From: Linnemannia elongata
Taxonomy: Eukaryota > Mortierellomycota > Mortierellomycetes > Mortierellales > Mortierellaceae
Direction: 5' to 3'
Assembly (NCBI GenBank): GCA_036320915.1
Contig: JAXBDG010000005.1
Location: 1-64,000 of the forward strand
Length of the DNA stretch: 64,000 bases
The notes beneath the pieces are model-generated. The model saw nothing but the letters and a program-made list of their open reading frames with translations, was not told the origin of the DNA and searched no databases. Position numbers and translations under genes: made by a program. This document shows, in pieces, positions 19,751 through 32,500 of this stretch. The stretch's first letter is position 1, and every line of letters begins with the position of its first letter.

Positions 19751-22700
19751 CTAATCGTCCCATTCATCGTCGGCAACGATGCCGGTGTCAGGGACTAGAG
19801 TATCCCTGTCCGACTTGGACTCCTTGGCGGTTTCAAACATGCGCTCCATCGCCTGCTTCTTCCTGTCATCCTCGGCTGCCTGTTGCTTTCCTTGCAAAAA
19901 CTTGTCCAATGAGTTGGTGGAACTCTGAGGCGTCGTTGGCGTCATTTCCTGATGATGAGCAACTATTAATTACAAACGAGATGTCAGTATCGATATTGGG
20001 AAAACGTGCGTAGAGCGTAGATGTGTCCACAGCGCCAAAAGCAACACAGACTTACGTGATTCCATGTCGGAGGGGCACAAGTTGATCATTTGTGGTGGGA
20101 CATCAAGGCCCTTGCCGGCAAAGAAATCGGCTGCCTCGAGAGAAGGGGTCTCAACGTCAACAGTGTTTGGGAACAGATCGTCCTGGAAAAACTCTTTCTT
20201 GTTGCGAGGCACGCTCACCCGGATGACTTCCACACTGTTGTATGTCAGACGATACATCTTGGCGAGCTCAATCTCCTTGACGTTGCAGTACCGCTTGGGG
20301 AGGTAGGCGACATCCTGCTGCAACGACCCTTGCTCCAAACTGGCAACGTCGACAAAACGGCTCTTTCCAGAGAACTCTGCTGGAGAAGTCACATCGATCT
20401 CGAAGTGCTTCATAACACGGTCACCGCGCGCCGAAATACCGAGCACCGAGGTGTCAGGGTCGTAGTGAGGAACAAGAATACCAGGCGAGGCGTCCATCTT
20501 CTTTGAGTCGATGGAACCCTTTCCAAGATCGTTAGCGTCGTACAGCAAGATCTCCCGTTGGCTTCCACTATTATACCAAGGCAATGACAACTACGTTAGC
20601 CAAAGCTCCTTAAAGCAGCTCTCCCACTTTTCGTATCGACAATAGTGGCAAACAGGATAACTTACGGGCCAAAACCGACGCTGGCAATAATATCCGACTC
20701 TCCAAGCCAGAGAACTCTGCACGAGCGAAGACTGTTGTGTCCCTTGCCCTCCTGAATCAAGTCCCCTGTCAATGCATTCCAGATTCTAATTTTCTTATCC
20801 TTGCACACCGACACAATCTTGTCGCCCTGGTGGTTAAAGTCGCAGCTAAAGATCTACAACCCCAAAATGAAAATGGCAAAGACGTAAATATTACGATCTT
20901 GGTCTCAAAGGTGGCACCCATGGTCATTTCTTGATTGCAATTTCTAAACAAACATACCACATCCTTGTGTCCTTTGATAGCGAGCTTTTCCTCCTGAGTC
21001 TTCAGGTCCCAGAGACGGATGGTAGGGTCGCTGCGATCCATAGAAGCCGACAGGAGCACATTCTTGGCGCGAGGATGGAAAAGGACCAACGAGATCTTGT
21101 CCATGGATGGGGCAGAGAGCACCCAGTCGGGCTTGGTAACATCGTTTTCATTATCAATACCATCTTCGGGAATGATCCAGCCCTTGATCTTTGTGTCGTC
21201 AGATGCTGTGACCAAGAGGTTATGGTTGAAAGGGTCGAACTTGAATCCTGTAAGGTCGGACGAACAAACAAGCGATGGGATCTTGGTTCCCACACGTCCA
21301 GGCTCGCTCGTCTTCAAGATACCGATACGTCCACCACTTCCGTGCAATGGCAGCGCAATAAACTTGGGGTTGACCTATAATTCGTGGAGATTGAAAAGAA
21401 CAGAAATTAATCAAGCCTGTCATAGTCACCCCATTTCATCGCTTTACTCTAGAAAACAAAGGAGCAACTTTTTTACCTCGATCATGCTGCACTCTGGGGC
21501 AGTGCTGATGCTGAGTCCGGACATGTTGTCGAAATGCTCGCTGACATGGTATGGCTTAAAGGTCAAGAATCGGAACCTAGACGCCTTTTGGGCACCGAAT
21601 CGCGAAGCGAGAGGCGAGGCTCTGACAGGCGTGGCAGTGGAGGGTGTTGAAGGTGGTGGTGAACCCTTTCCTGCTTTGGTGGAGACATTATAAGGCAAGT
21701 TGTCGACAGCAGCCTTAGGCGTCACTGGTGTCGGGGTAGGCAAAGTCTCCTCTACCTTTGACGATGCAGGAGTGGGTTGTGATGTCGAGAGGCTTGGGAT
21801 TCCAGTAGTGATCGACTCTGTTGAAGCGGCCGGAACAAATTCAGGGGTTGGCTTTGTGTGTGGTGAGACAGGTGCCACTTCTGGGGCCTGTGGGGTAGGT
21901 TTAATGGCGGCAGCCGCTTTCTGCTGACTGGGGGCAGTTTGGGCAGGAGTAGGCTTCTTCTGAGCGACTGCAGGAGCAGGGGTGGTGTCCTTTGGAGAAG
22001 CAGTCCAGATCGCTCGGCGAATCCACTCTGGCTTTCCTGCTGCTCCTGGATCCAGCGACATTCTTGGAACTGGTTTGTTCTCTCCCTGCAACCACTCTGA
22101 TGCTTCAAGTCCCGGCACAGCCGACTTTGTTTCGGGGTAAAGGTCGGCATGGAAATCCAAGTAGGTCTAATATGGAGGAACAGTACAGCAATGCATGTTC
22201 GTCAGTATATCTTGACACGGCATTCATGTAACTTATTCCATAGGCCTGAGGGTAAAACGTTACCCTGCGGGGGATGCTGACGCTAATAGGCCAAAGTCCG
22301 TTGGTGTTGACGGTCAAGAGACGAACAACTTCGGTTTGCATGACTTTAAGAACCTGCTTGGGGAAGAAGGCACAACCTGCGACAGGACCCTGTGCTGAGA
22401 ATGCTATGCCTTCAGTCATGAAGGGTGTTGACTCGGAAATCTCCATCCAACGGACAATAGATTCACCTCTGGATGGGAGGAACAGAATTGAGGTATCTTC
22501 GTCGTACAAGGGCAGCGCAATTCCTGATGAAGAGTCCAGGCGTTTAACTTCCAATGGTTGCGACAGGTCTGTTGAGTTCCAGACGGCGTTTTCTCTTTCG
22601 CGCGTCTTGTTGAACCCAAGGGTAAACAGCAGGTCCTTTTCACCAAGCCAAACAACGCGCGAAGGGCGGTTACCTGCTGGTCCTTGTCCAGTCTATTTGA

Positions 22701-23946
22701 AAAAGGTATACATTGACTGGTCAGCTTAAAAGGTCTTTACATTTATCCCAATTCCTTGCTGTTATAGCTCTTCCGGTGTTACTCACATGGATAGGGGTGT
22801 CCTGCAGGCGGGGATCGAAAACACGGATTTGGGTATCTTTGCAGGTGGTAGCAAGCAGTGTTCCGTCGCCCTTCCATGTCATGCTGAAGATGGCATTGGG
22901 ATGGGCCAGTGTGTGAGTTGCTGATGAGATTGTAGCGCCCTGAGCCTTGTCCGTGTAGTCCCAGATCTGCACCAAATTGGTAGACGTCGTTGCTACAATC
23001 TATTCAGAGTAGAAGATAGGATTGTGTGAATATCGATATTGCTGGCCGGGTGAACTAACAATATTACGCAAAGCATATCGAGACTTACTCCATGAGCAGA
23101 AGGATGATGCACGATCGCGTCAACTGTCTTGCCCGTACCAGTGATAATGGTCGCCGTCAGTTCAGTCGAGATGGATTCACCCTCGGCCGAGATCTGCCAT
23201 ACTTTAATCTATATCGTTGGAGCAAAGCCAGAGTAAGTGGGTGATCAAGGATGTCAAGGACAAAGAGAGCTGCTGAGAAAAGATCGATTATGGTACCTCG
23301 CCGTTGTCTGATCCGGTAATAAGGACGTTCGAGTCGAAAGGACTAAACTCCCAATCGGAAATACCAGCTCCATGGGCGTTAAGCAAATGCACATCGGCAC
23401 CAACACGCCCCACTGTTCCAACTGGCAAGATTCCCACAGTGCCTACATGCGTGAAGAGATTGAAGAAGAGATGAGTCGTTGTTTAGCTGCTAATTAAATG
23501 TACTCTACAACACATTCCAGTGGGCCGAGCAGATACGTGAGGGAATAGTGCGCTTTCCGAATCGGGTCGCTAATTATTGATGCAGGTAATTGTGACAAAA
23601 GGACTTTAAAAAAATAGGTGAGGGAGGGGGAAATGTGTCCAATTGATAGTCATCATACCTAGGCTGGCATGCTTGTAGGCGATCCAGTTCTGGCTGACCT
23701 TGACAAGCTGGCTGGTGTCGGTTGTGGCATTCGTTGAAGGCTTCAGGTCCGTGTATGCTTCCTATCACGCCAATGCGTTTCAATTGATTCGGAGGAGACT
23801 TGGTTGTCAGGTGTGCTGTCTTTTATCCAAAACGAAACTAGGCGGCTACGTTGACGATGCAGGTGACTGTGAGGTACCTCGTGCTTGGCAGCCTTGCCGA
23901 CAGCGTTCCTGTACTTTGAGATGTTGGCGAGGAATCTCTTTGACAT
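19751..23946 (-). CDS. CORO7: Coronin-7-like protein with two beta-propellers and an acidic tail
   Basis: Eleven exons: 23946-23878, 23761-23659, 23442-23297, 23208-23089, 22999-22787, 22692-22264, 22166-21477, 21374-20958, 20853-20666, 20567-20056 and 19962-19751. They give 1032 residues in frame. The start MSKRFLANISKYRNAVGK is a typical coronin signature. Two tandem coronin modules of WD40 blades plus coronin extension follow, separated by a ~130-residue Pro/Thr/Ala-rich linker in exon 7. The second module begins with SRFRFLTFKPYHVSEHFDNM. The protein ends in an acidic segment with a tryptophan (VADDEWDD), like the CA-type Arp2/3-binding tail of coronin-7/POD-1. Known family members act in actin regulation and Golgi-endosome trafficking. 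It is convergent with glutathione peroxidase and divergent from the zinc-ribbon gene. Confidence 0.92.
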
Positions 23947-24801
23947 TGCACTTCAAATAGTTGAGAAGAGGGGGAGAAGAAAGTGTGACGAAAAGTAAGT
24001 GAGATGGGTGAGGAGGCGAAGGAAAGGAGTGGGCAAGAGAGAGGAGTGGCAGAGAAGGAAGTAAGGATGTAAGTGAGAAGATGTTTTTTTTTTTGAGAGA
24101 GATGAAAGAGCGAGAAGATGGGAAGAAGAAGAGGTCGACATCCATTCAGGCACACGGTCACGCCAGACGTTTTGTTCATTAATTTTCAGTGACGCTTTTG
24201 ATCCAGAGGCTGCGCTCTGAGATACAGACTAGGGTATCTAGAGATTTATTAGACGCGTCGGGAGTAAAGAGTAAGGTAGACCAACTACAGCAAAGCAAAG
24301 GATCGATGCTAGAAGAGTCTCATTGTTGAATACTATTAACTACACGGAAGAGAACATGGTGGCAACAACAGGCTTTTTTTTCCATCACTGTTAAGCTCCC
24401 TCTTATACCTACTGCAGTATATCTTCCTCATCATCACCGAACACCATGGACCATCACACCTCTCACTCATCCTACTCTACACATCTTCATCAGCACAACA
24501 TCCATCAATGCTCGTCACTCTGTCACTTGGACGGAGATACTGAGTCATCACACTCACGCGGAACAACAGCCAGAGAGAAAGTGTGTGAGTGCGCGCGTGA
24601 GAGTGAGTAGACAAGTACGGTGGTTTTTTTCTATCGGGTTTTCTCTTTTCTTCTCTTCTCTTCTCTTCTCTTCTCTTCTCTTCCACTTCTTTCCTCTTCT
24701 TACTCACGCGCAACATACACGCACACACATACTAACTCACAAAGCAAAAACAACAACGCAAACTCTCTCCCACTCACAACCACATACAACAACACGAACA
24801 A
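23947..24801. promoter_or_regulatory. Divergent promoter region, coronin-7-like and zinc-ribbon genes
   Basis: 855 bp between two divergent start codons. The coronin side is purine-rich on the plus strand; the zinc-ribbon side is CT- and CA-rich with a TTCTC pentamer array at about 24649-24690. No other gene is visible. Confidence 0.5.
24649..24690. repeat. TTCTC pentamer microsatellite
   Basis: About eight copies of CTCTT/TTCTC in tandem, in the probable promoter or leader of the zinc-ribbon gene, with the final copies slightly degenerate. Confidence 0.85.
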
Positions 24802-25218
24802 ATGTGCACCGGTAAGCCAGCTTTCTAAGATAAAAAGAAGTCGACGATAAAAGACATGCCTGCTGTCCTCACCACGATCCCTTGTCTTGATGCACAAAAG
24901 CGCCACCACCACAAGAACCCACACTCTGACCTTCAACACCCATCCTTCTTCTTACTAGCCCTTCCTGGACAAGTCGACTGCAAGCGAGCAGGCTGCTCCA
25001 TGCCCATCAACGTCGAGCCCAACGGCCGCCGCCACCCCTTCTGCTCGATCGACTGTGCCCGCGCCTGTGGCGAAACCCCTCGAGTCTCTGCTCAAGTCTT
25101 GCCCGTCGTTGCTGCTATGCCTCCCCCTGCCTACAATACCGTCCGCAAGTTCAACAACATTGGCCCCACGGCCTATCCCTCGCCCTCTGTCTCGGAAGAG
25201 TCTGACAACGAGGCCTAG
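24802..25218 (+). CDS. Small zinc-ribbon protein with a 10-nt first exon
   Basis: The coding exon 24959-25218 contains a compact Cys motif: CKRAGCSMPINVEP followed by HPFCSIDCARAC. It resembles the single zinc-binding CX(4)C...CX3C motifs found next to WWE/PARP-type domains in fungi. I propose that translation starts at ATG 24802 in a 10-nt exon (24802-24811). A GTAAG donor then joins over a 147-nt intron to the TAG acceptor at 24956-24958, giving 89 residues beginning MCTALPGQVDC. Without this exon, the open frame to the left would be a His-rich leader without family resemblance. The remainder is Pro/Ser-rich with an acidic end (SEESDNEA). Function is not known to me; metal binding is inferred from the cysteines. 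Confidence 0.65.
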
Positions 25219-26519
25219 ATTGGAGGTGCTTTCGACCAAAGTGATCAAGGGGATCAATGTCAAGGAAAGGACCCCCTCCTCCTCTGTCAGAGTTTCACTC
25301 TGATAACTAACACATGACCAACGCCACCAACTTCTAGATACTTCTAGCGCCACCAAGTGACCAAGTGACCTTGCTGACTAATCAAGACCTGGAAGTATCC
25401 AGAGACAACGATCATTAACAATGATATAAATAACCACCACGTCCGTAGTCTAGTAAGGGCAGTTCATAACTCAAATCTAGAATAAACCAAGTCGTAACAA
25501 GTCAAGTCAAGCCTCGAGCCGCCTTACATCCTCCTTCTCCCGCGCGTCTTCCCCTTTGAAGACGCCACTAACTTCTTGCGACTCTTGCGGCTTTCGTTTT
25601 TCTTTTCTTGTCGTTACAACACACCTGTACGTTCTTTTGAAACTTTCTTTTGATGTTCAAACAAGCGGTTCCCAACCCTGCATACATCCTACTTCGTAGC
25701 ATCATGGCACATAGGCTTCGTCTGCTCTGTTCCTGCTTTGAATAAAAACATGTCCAAAATCACACAGATATCGAAGCGTACAGACTGATCTGCGACGATA
25801 TGATCACCAAAAAGGCTGTGTGGGGATAATTCAATTCACGAATGAATCGATCCACATTGCACGTGAGTAATATATGCGATCTTTGATTCTCCACTTGCCC
25901 CGCCCCCGCCCGCTTGTCCCCCTTGTCCCACCCGTTGGCACACTGTGAACTTTTCTTCTTCTTACTGGCTGCACTAATTGACGGACTGTCCAGAACAGAG
26001 TGAAAAAAGTGAGTGTGTACCTTCCCTCTCTCTCTCCCTCACTCCCTCTCCCTCCCCTTTTCTCCCTTTCACACTCTTTCTTTTGCTGTCGCTTTGCTCC
26101 TCGGTCGTTTTACCGTCCCTCCCCCTTCTCCCTCTCTTCCCTCCTCCTGCTTCTCTCCCCTCTCCCTTCTTCTCTCCTTCTCTACCAGTCCAACCATCTC
26201 AGTCGTCATCCATCCATCAACATCCACACAGCAGCACACTCGACAACCACACCAACATCATTTAAACCAAGGGTGTACCGCACATCCCTCCTTTTTCACA
26301 CCTCCTCGCGGCTACATCCTTGCCCTTCTCAGGCCCACTCCTCACCTCACTCAACGTCACCTACAAAGCCCAAGGCACCCTACTGGAAACAAGAGTCAAG
26401 AATATCACACCACTACCCCCACACTCCAGTCGAGCCTTTCTTTTCTTCGTCTTCTCGCCTGCCCTCCTGTTTGACTGTCCGTCCGTTCGAACTAGGCAAA
26501 GACCGACGCTCAATATATC
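25219..26519. other. Intergenic region with pyrimidine-rich leader of the Rictor gene
   Basis: The first part is the probable 3' region of the zinc-ribbon gene. From about 26020 to 26200 the plus strand is almost pure CT, typical of fungal promoters and 5' leaders, and leads into the Rictor start at 26520. No gene is supported between them. Confidence 0.6.
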
Positions 26520-29500
26520 ATGGAGTCTTCCATGGAGCTCAACGGAGAGGCCTCCCCGCCACTTCTACCGGTGACAGAAGGCGCCGCGTCCTGGACAACC
26601 TCCCAGGGCGACGACAATGACGGCGGTATCGGCACATTGGATGATGACGCGGACATGCAGGACTCGGACCCCGATACAACCGACAACTATGATCCCGAAT
26701 TAGGTGACGGACAAGATCTCGATGTAATAGAAGCAATCCTCGTTCATGATATTTTTCTTTACTACGCGTTTAAAATGACCTTTCATATCCAGCTGTGCAA
26801 TTGGATTAGAATACTTGCCCAATCCACTCACTCTTCTGATCTTCTCATCTTCTAACGCGCTGTTATATTTGGTTTCTATTGTTTTAGGACGAAGAAGACG
26901 ATCTGGAGACCAAGGTACAAAAGCGACTACCCAGCAACAGCCATTCATTTTTCATTTTGCAGGATATACAGCATTGGCATTGGCGTCTATTTTCTTAATT
27001 CTACAGCAAGAATACCAGCATTCGACATTTCAATGGAAAGGATGTACAACGTCGTCTCTTTGTTGTCTGGACCATGGATATCAACTTTGACAACTCAATT
27101 TGAAAAGGACGTACACTGTCGTATCTTTCGTTTTCTACAGCTAGGATGTCAGCATGGGCATTTTGAATGAAATGACATACAGTGGCAACAGTCCTCTCTC
27201 TTTAACGTGGATATCAATCAGTATGGATTAGCAATGTCTAATTTAACTTGCTCAATGATCAATTTTATAGATGGACGAGCTATATCACCAGCTTCAAATC
27301 GAGACCAAAGCCAAGGTTCGCCTTTTTTTATTTTTTTTTGGAGGATGTCTTGTTGTTCCTTGTCATAGTCACTTGTTCATTGAAAGAATGCCTCAGTTGA
27401 CATGTCATCCATCCTTCTCCACGTTTACTCTAATATAGGAGTCTGCCGAGAGTCTGCTGGAAGTAAGTGGATGTGTTCGATAGTATCAGGAAGCGACAAA
27501 GGACCTGGATATAACGGAATACTTACAATACTGGCGTCTCGTTACTATATCCTTGATTAGGTTTACAAAAGCAGGGACGTGGGGGCCACAGGGAACAACA
27601 AACTTAGAAACCAGGTTGAACAGGAACTACAGGCTACTATTGAGCGATTATCAGACCTCAACGCCCAGCTCGATTACTATAAACAGCGAGCTTTCGACCC
27701 CCCATCATTTGGTAAGCGCCCCAGAGTCCACAGGAGACCTGTGCATTCTTTGGAGTACATTTTACATTCAAGGAACGTCCTGAGCTCACTTATATCGACT
27801 GTCCCTCCTCTGTAACTAGGATATGTGCCCGAGCAGGTGCTGAAAGAATCCCAACAATCTTTCCCAGTGATGACAGGAAGGAGTCACTCCAATTCATTCT
27901 CGACCAGCGACTATGCCGATAACGAAGACGGTATGAATGATGTTGTTGTCGACAAGTGGGAAGCATGATTGCGGTCCAACAAGAGCAAGTTATCTCACCT
28001 CCACTCTGTCTACCGCTCTCTTTATAGATCGGCAAAGCATACACTCTCAATTGGGCGACATTATCAGTTCACTACGGAGTCTTTTGGATTCACCTACAGT
28101 TCGGCTCGAGAACCTATCCAACCTCGTCAACATCTTGAAACAAAACCTGCACATTCATCCCGGATACCCCTTACAGGAACTTGTCGGATGGTAGGCACAC
28201 TGCACGCTTCGAAGCAGTTGGTTACGTTAGCAACTCTTGGTAAACCCTTATACTAAATTTTCGTTATGTTCCAGTCTTCGCTTTTGCTTAGCAAGTACTG
28301 TCAGGGAGATTCGTCTGAACGCGTATCGGTGTCTTCGACTGCTTTCAGCAGCAGGTCCGCTAGGTCCGATCTTGACTTCTCACAAGGTCGACATTTTTAT
28401 CGTCAGGTATTTACTCTTGACTTCTCAGGGATGCACAAATATTTAAGGCTAAGAGACAACTATTGTGGACAAAAGAGCTCAATGAGGCCTATTCATGTTC
28501 ACTTATATAGATCACTCATGGCGGATCACCGGCTAGAATCAGAAAGGATCGAGGCGCTCAAGCTTGTGCGGTGTTTTGTGACGACCAAGGAGGGCATGCA
28601 GCACGTCTCAGACAGTGTATTACGAGCCGTTATCGCGGTTGCGGAGCAGACGGACGAAAAACTCAGGAATGCCTGTCTGGAGACACTGGGCGAGATGAGT
28701 ATGAACTAACGATTCCTTTGCCAGGCTAATGCGAACAATGCTGTTAATTTACGGCCGCAAGGACTCACCCTTCACTATTTCTTCTCTGTTGGCAAACAAA
28801 TAGTCATGTCTGATCCTAAACCGGTGGCTCGCTGTGGTGGATTCAGGGCTATTCTAATGGCATTGACGGATAACTTGCAGGACCTATCGGACGCCTTGTT
28901 GAAAGTCTTTTTGTACATGCTGGAGAGTCCGGAGACAAGGGGTTACGTTCGTCAGGGCCTTGATTCTGAGGTAATGCATACCCCCCCAGATAGAGAGATA
29001 AGAATCGCAACTCGCAGTTTCGAACATTGGTCGGAAAGTAATTAGCTCCGCCTAACAGTCCTTTCTCCTGGCTATGTTCATAGATGGTGATGGCAGTTTT
29101 CACGGATATTTATTCTCTTGGTCCTGCTTATCTGGACCGAGTCAAAGCATCTAGCCGCATTGTAACATCCATGGTCCGGTCATGGGCTGGCTTGTTTGAT
29201 CTCTGTGCCAATGACCGCCGAGCGATCCGGTCATTGATTCAGTCCATCAAACTGCCAATCCAAGAAAACAGAGTATGTCCACGGACATCTTGGCTGGCGA
29301 GATATTCTACAATGCTAAATAAGTATCGTATATCTTGCTGACATTTCAAGTTGCTTCCTGTTGCTTAGAAAGTGCTTTTGGACATGTTGTATGATATTTT
29401 CCGGATTCAAACTCCGAGATGGCTGAAGGATTTCCTTGAAGGGAAGAGTAGTAAGTTGGAGAGCTAGAATGGCTCCTATGTGTTCATTTCATTGCCGCTG

Positions 29501-32500
29501 AAGTCGACTAACAACTAACCGCAATTCTTTTCAAAAAAAAAGTTAAACCAACACAGGAGGACCTTGAAAGTTACTGGGGAAACAACCTACAGCCACTCGG
29601 ACTTGTGGACCATCATCAGAGTGTAGTGCTCACCGTCTTCATTGATGCTGGGCTGATCGAAGTATGCCTTCTCAGTATCAATCTGCACTAGTACTCTCTT
29701 CGGTGTAACCAATCTGCTAGTCCAGAACTAACACTGGTCTCAATTGCCACCTCCACAACTAGACTTTGATATCTTTGATCGTGGACGACACGCTTGCAAA
29801 GACAACAAATACGGATGCCAAGAAGGTTCTGAGGAAGGCAACACTTTTGATACCTGAGCTCATGCAGCTTTCTCACAAAGTGTTGCCTCCACACAAGAGC
29901 ACCTATCTCCAAACATTGCCATCGTTGTTCAAGGTCGCCTCAAACTTTGAGGACCAAAGTCTCCGCCATGTTGCCACCAACGCTTTTCGGTTCATTGATA
30001 CCCTCTGTAGGACTACTTTCAGTTCTATTCCAGAAAGGTGCGCCTGTCAGGACATTGTTGTTGCGCCGAATGTTTGGATTGAAAATGCGCATTCACTACA
30101 TTACCAAGCAGTAATTCAACATCCACTTTTGTTCCCACAATGCATTGCTTTTTAGCCTGGATGATGCTCGCGGACAGAGGAACGTGGATCGGATAAAGCA
30201 AAGGATCAACACCCAGATGGACGAAGCCAACTTTAGAACGCTCTTAAACGACACGCAGGTAATACTTTGTTTCGCGGGTTGCTCTCTTTGATAGAAAGTA
30301 CGGCTGTGGTTGCGCTGTTGGTCATGGACTATGTTCTTACGAAACATATCGAAAATGCTTCTAGGTTCTCGCTACCAAGGATGTCTCCAAGTGGCGGTGG
30401 GATATGATTCTGGAGATTATTCAAGGTCCCATGGTCAGTCCACGGAGATTAGATGAGGCGATCAGAGGCACAAAGTTTACCAAGCGGCTACTCGCCTTTT
30501 ACAGGCCACTCAACCATCGTTATTCCAGTCAGCCGGCTCATGATGTATGTATATGCTTTATTCTTTATGACTGCCTCGTCGGATTCGCCTGCTAATGCTT
30601 CAACACTGACACTTTCGTACAGTACAACCACAAGTACACGAAAATAGGATGTGCACTCTTTGATACCCTCGCCAATTCAACGGAGGGAGCGAAGTACCTG
30701 GCTCAGAACAAGATCTTGCGACTCATTGCCGACGGTCTCGCTCAACTGGACCCTGTAAGAATTTGATCCGCATTTAGGTCACTAATGTGTGTAGTCATTG
30801 TGGAACCTTTGCTGACCTTGCACTCTTTCATTTGGCTTTCTAGATGCAAGGGCATCCTGGATCGGACCCTATTTTCTCAAAAGAGAAAATGGAAACGACC
30901 ATGACCTCTGGATACTTTGAGATGCTCGGCACTCTATGCAGGACAAGGAGTGGCTGCAGGTACGACAGCGGCTCCCATGTTTATTTTACAGTTTCTACAA
31001 CTGATTTATGATATAATTCAGTCCTTTCTAACCGCCAATTGTGATGTCATGGCGCTGTAGGTTGCTGGAAAAGTTCAAAATATTCAACCTGTACTACCGA
31101 CTCTCCGAGTTGAGGAGTCGCGACGACATCGTCAAGAAGATCATCACCTCCACGGACTATAGCATGTAATAATCTGTGATTGGAAAATATTGGCAGTCGT
31201 GGAATGAAAGTATTGTTATCCCCCATATCTGACACTAACGGAAAACACATCTTAATGATATAGGGATGGCCATCCGCGCGTTATTTTGTCCAAGATCATG
31301 ACTTCTGGGTACAAGCATATTCGACTCTTTGCGACACAGCATCTCGGAACAGTTTTGAAGAATGAACGTGGAGAGTCAAGCGACTGGGGTATCCGGCTTC
31401 TTTACACCCAGGTATACAGGCGGCGCTTTCTATGCCCCTTTTGGTCACATTCTGCTTTGTTAAGTGTCGTTGATGTCGTTATGACAGGATTTCTATCTCA
31501 CTAGAACCTGTTTTTATTCTACTCAAATAGCTCTGTGATCCATCGTCAGATGTTTCTCACATGGCTGTTCGCGCGCTTGACGATGCTTGCTCTCACCACA
31601 AAAACCTGGATCTACTTATTCGACTTCGGCCAAATCTGGATCATCTGGGAGAAGCGGGAAGCCCACTGTTGCTACGATTCCTTTCGACATCCAAGGGCTT
31701 TCAACATCTCCATGATATTTCCTATATCGAAGGAGAGATGGACGAGTGGTTTATGGTACGTAGTAGTAGTCTTTGTCATGTCGTGTCCGTGGACCTTGTT
31801 GCCTATACTAATCACATGTTCCGTCGTTCATTGATAGTTTGCCAACAGGCAATATATGATCCAGACAGAGGTGAAGCTGGCAAAAGTAATGGAGCTTCAG
31901 CGTTTCAACCCTTTCTCCGAGGATGGCAAGTTTGAGAACGAAGTAGAGCTCCAGCTAGCGTATGTATTGACCTCTAACTTTGATTCGGCCATTTCTATGC
32001 GCATCGCCCCCATCTTGCACTGTTCTTAACTAACAAGGAGTTACCTGTATCCATGTTTATTAGTCGGGCGAAGCAAGTGTTAGGATCCCACTTTTATGGC
32101 GAACTGACAAAGACAGAGGAAGGATGCCAGCTACTGCGTGCAAAGGGGCATTTCTCGGACTATGCTCGGTACATTCGAGAACACTGCGCCGAATGCAAGG
32201 ACCCAAAGATCATCGGCGAACTCAAGTCCATCCTCTGGGCAGTGGTATGTTGCTTCTTTCATTTAGAGTTATTGATGGACGCTTTCATATAGGAGTGGTT
32301 CCATAACATATTGCGCTCTATTCAAAATTCCTAGGGCAATATTGGATCCACCCCAGGAGGTCTGCCGTTCCTGGAGGATGAGGACCTTATCAAGTATATA
32401 GTAGGCATGGCCGAGAGATCCAAAATCCTCTCCATCAAAGGGTAGGACCATACTATTCGGAATGCTCTTGCTTTTCAAAGTCCTCGTACTCGGAACTAAC

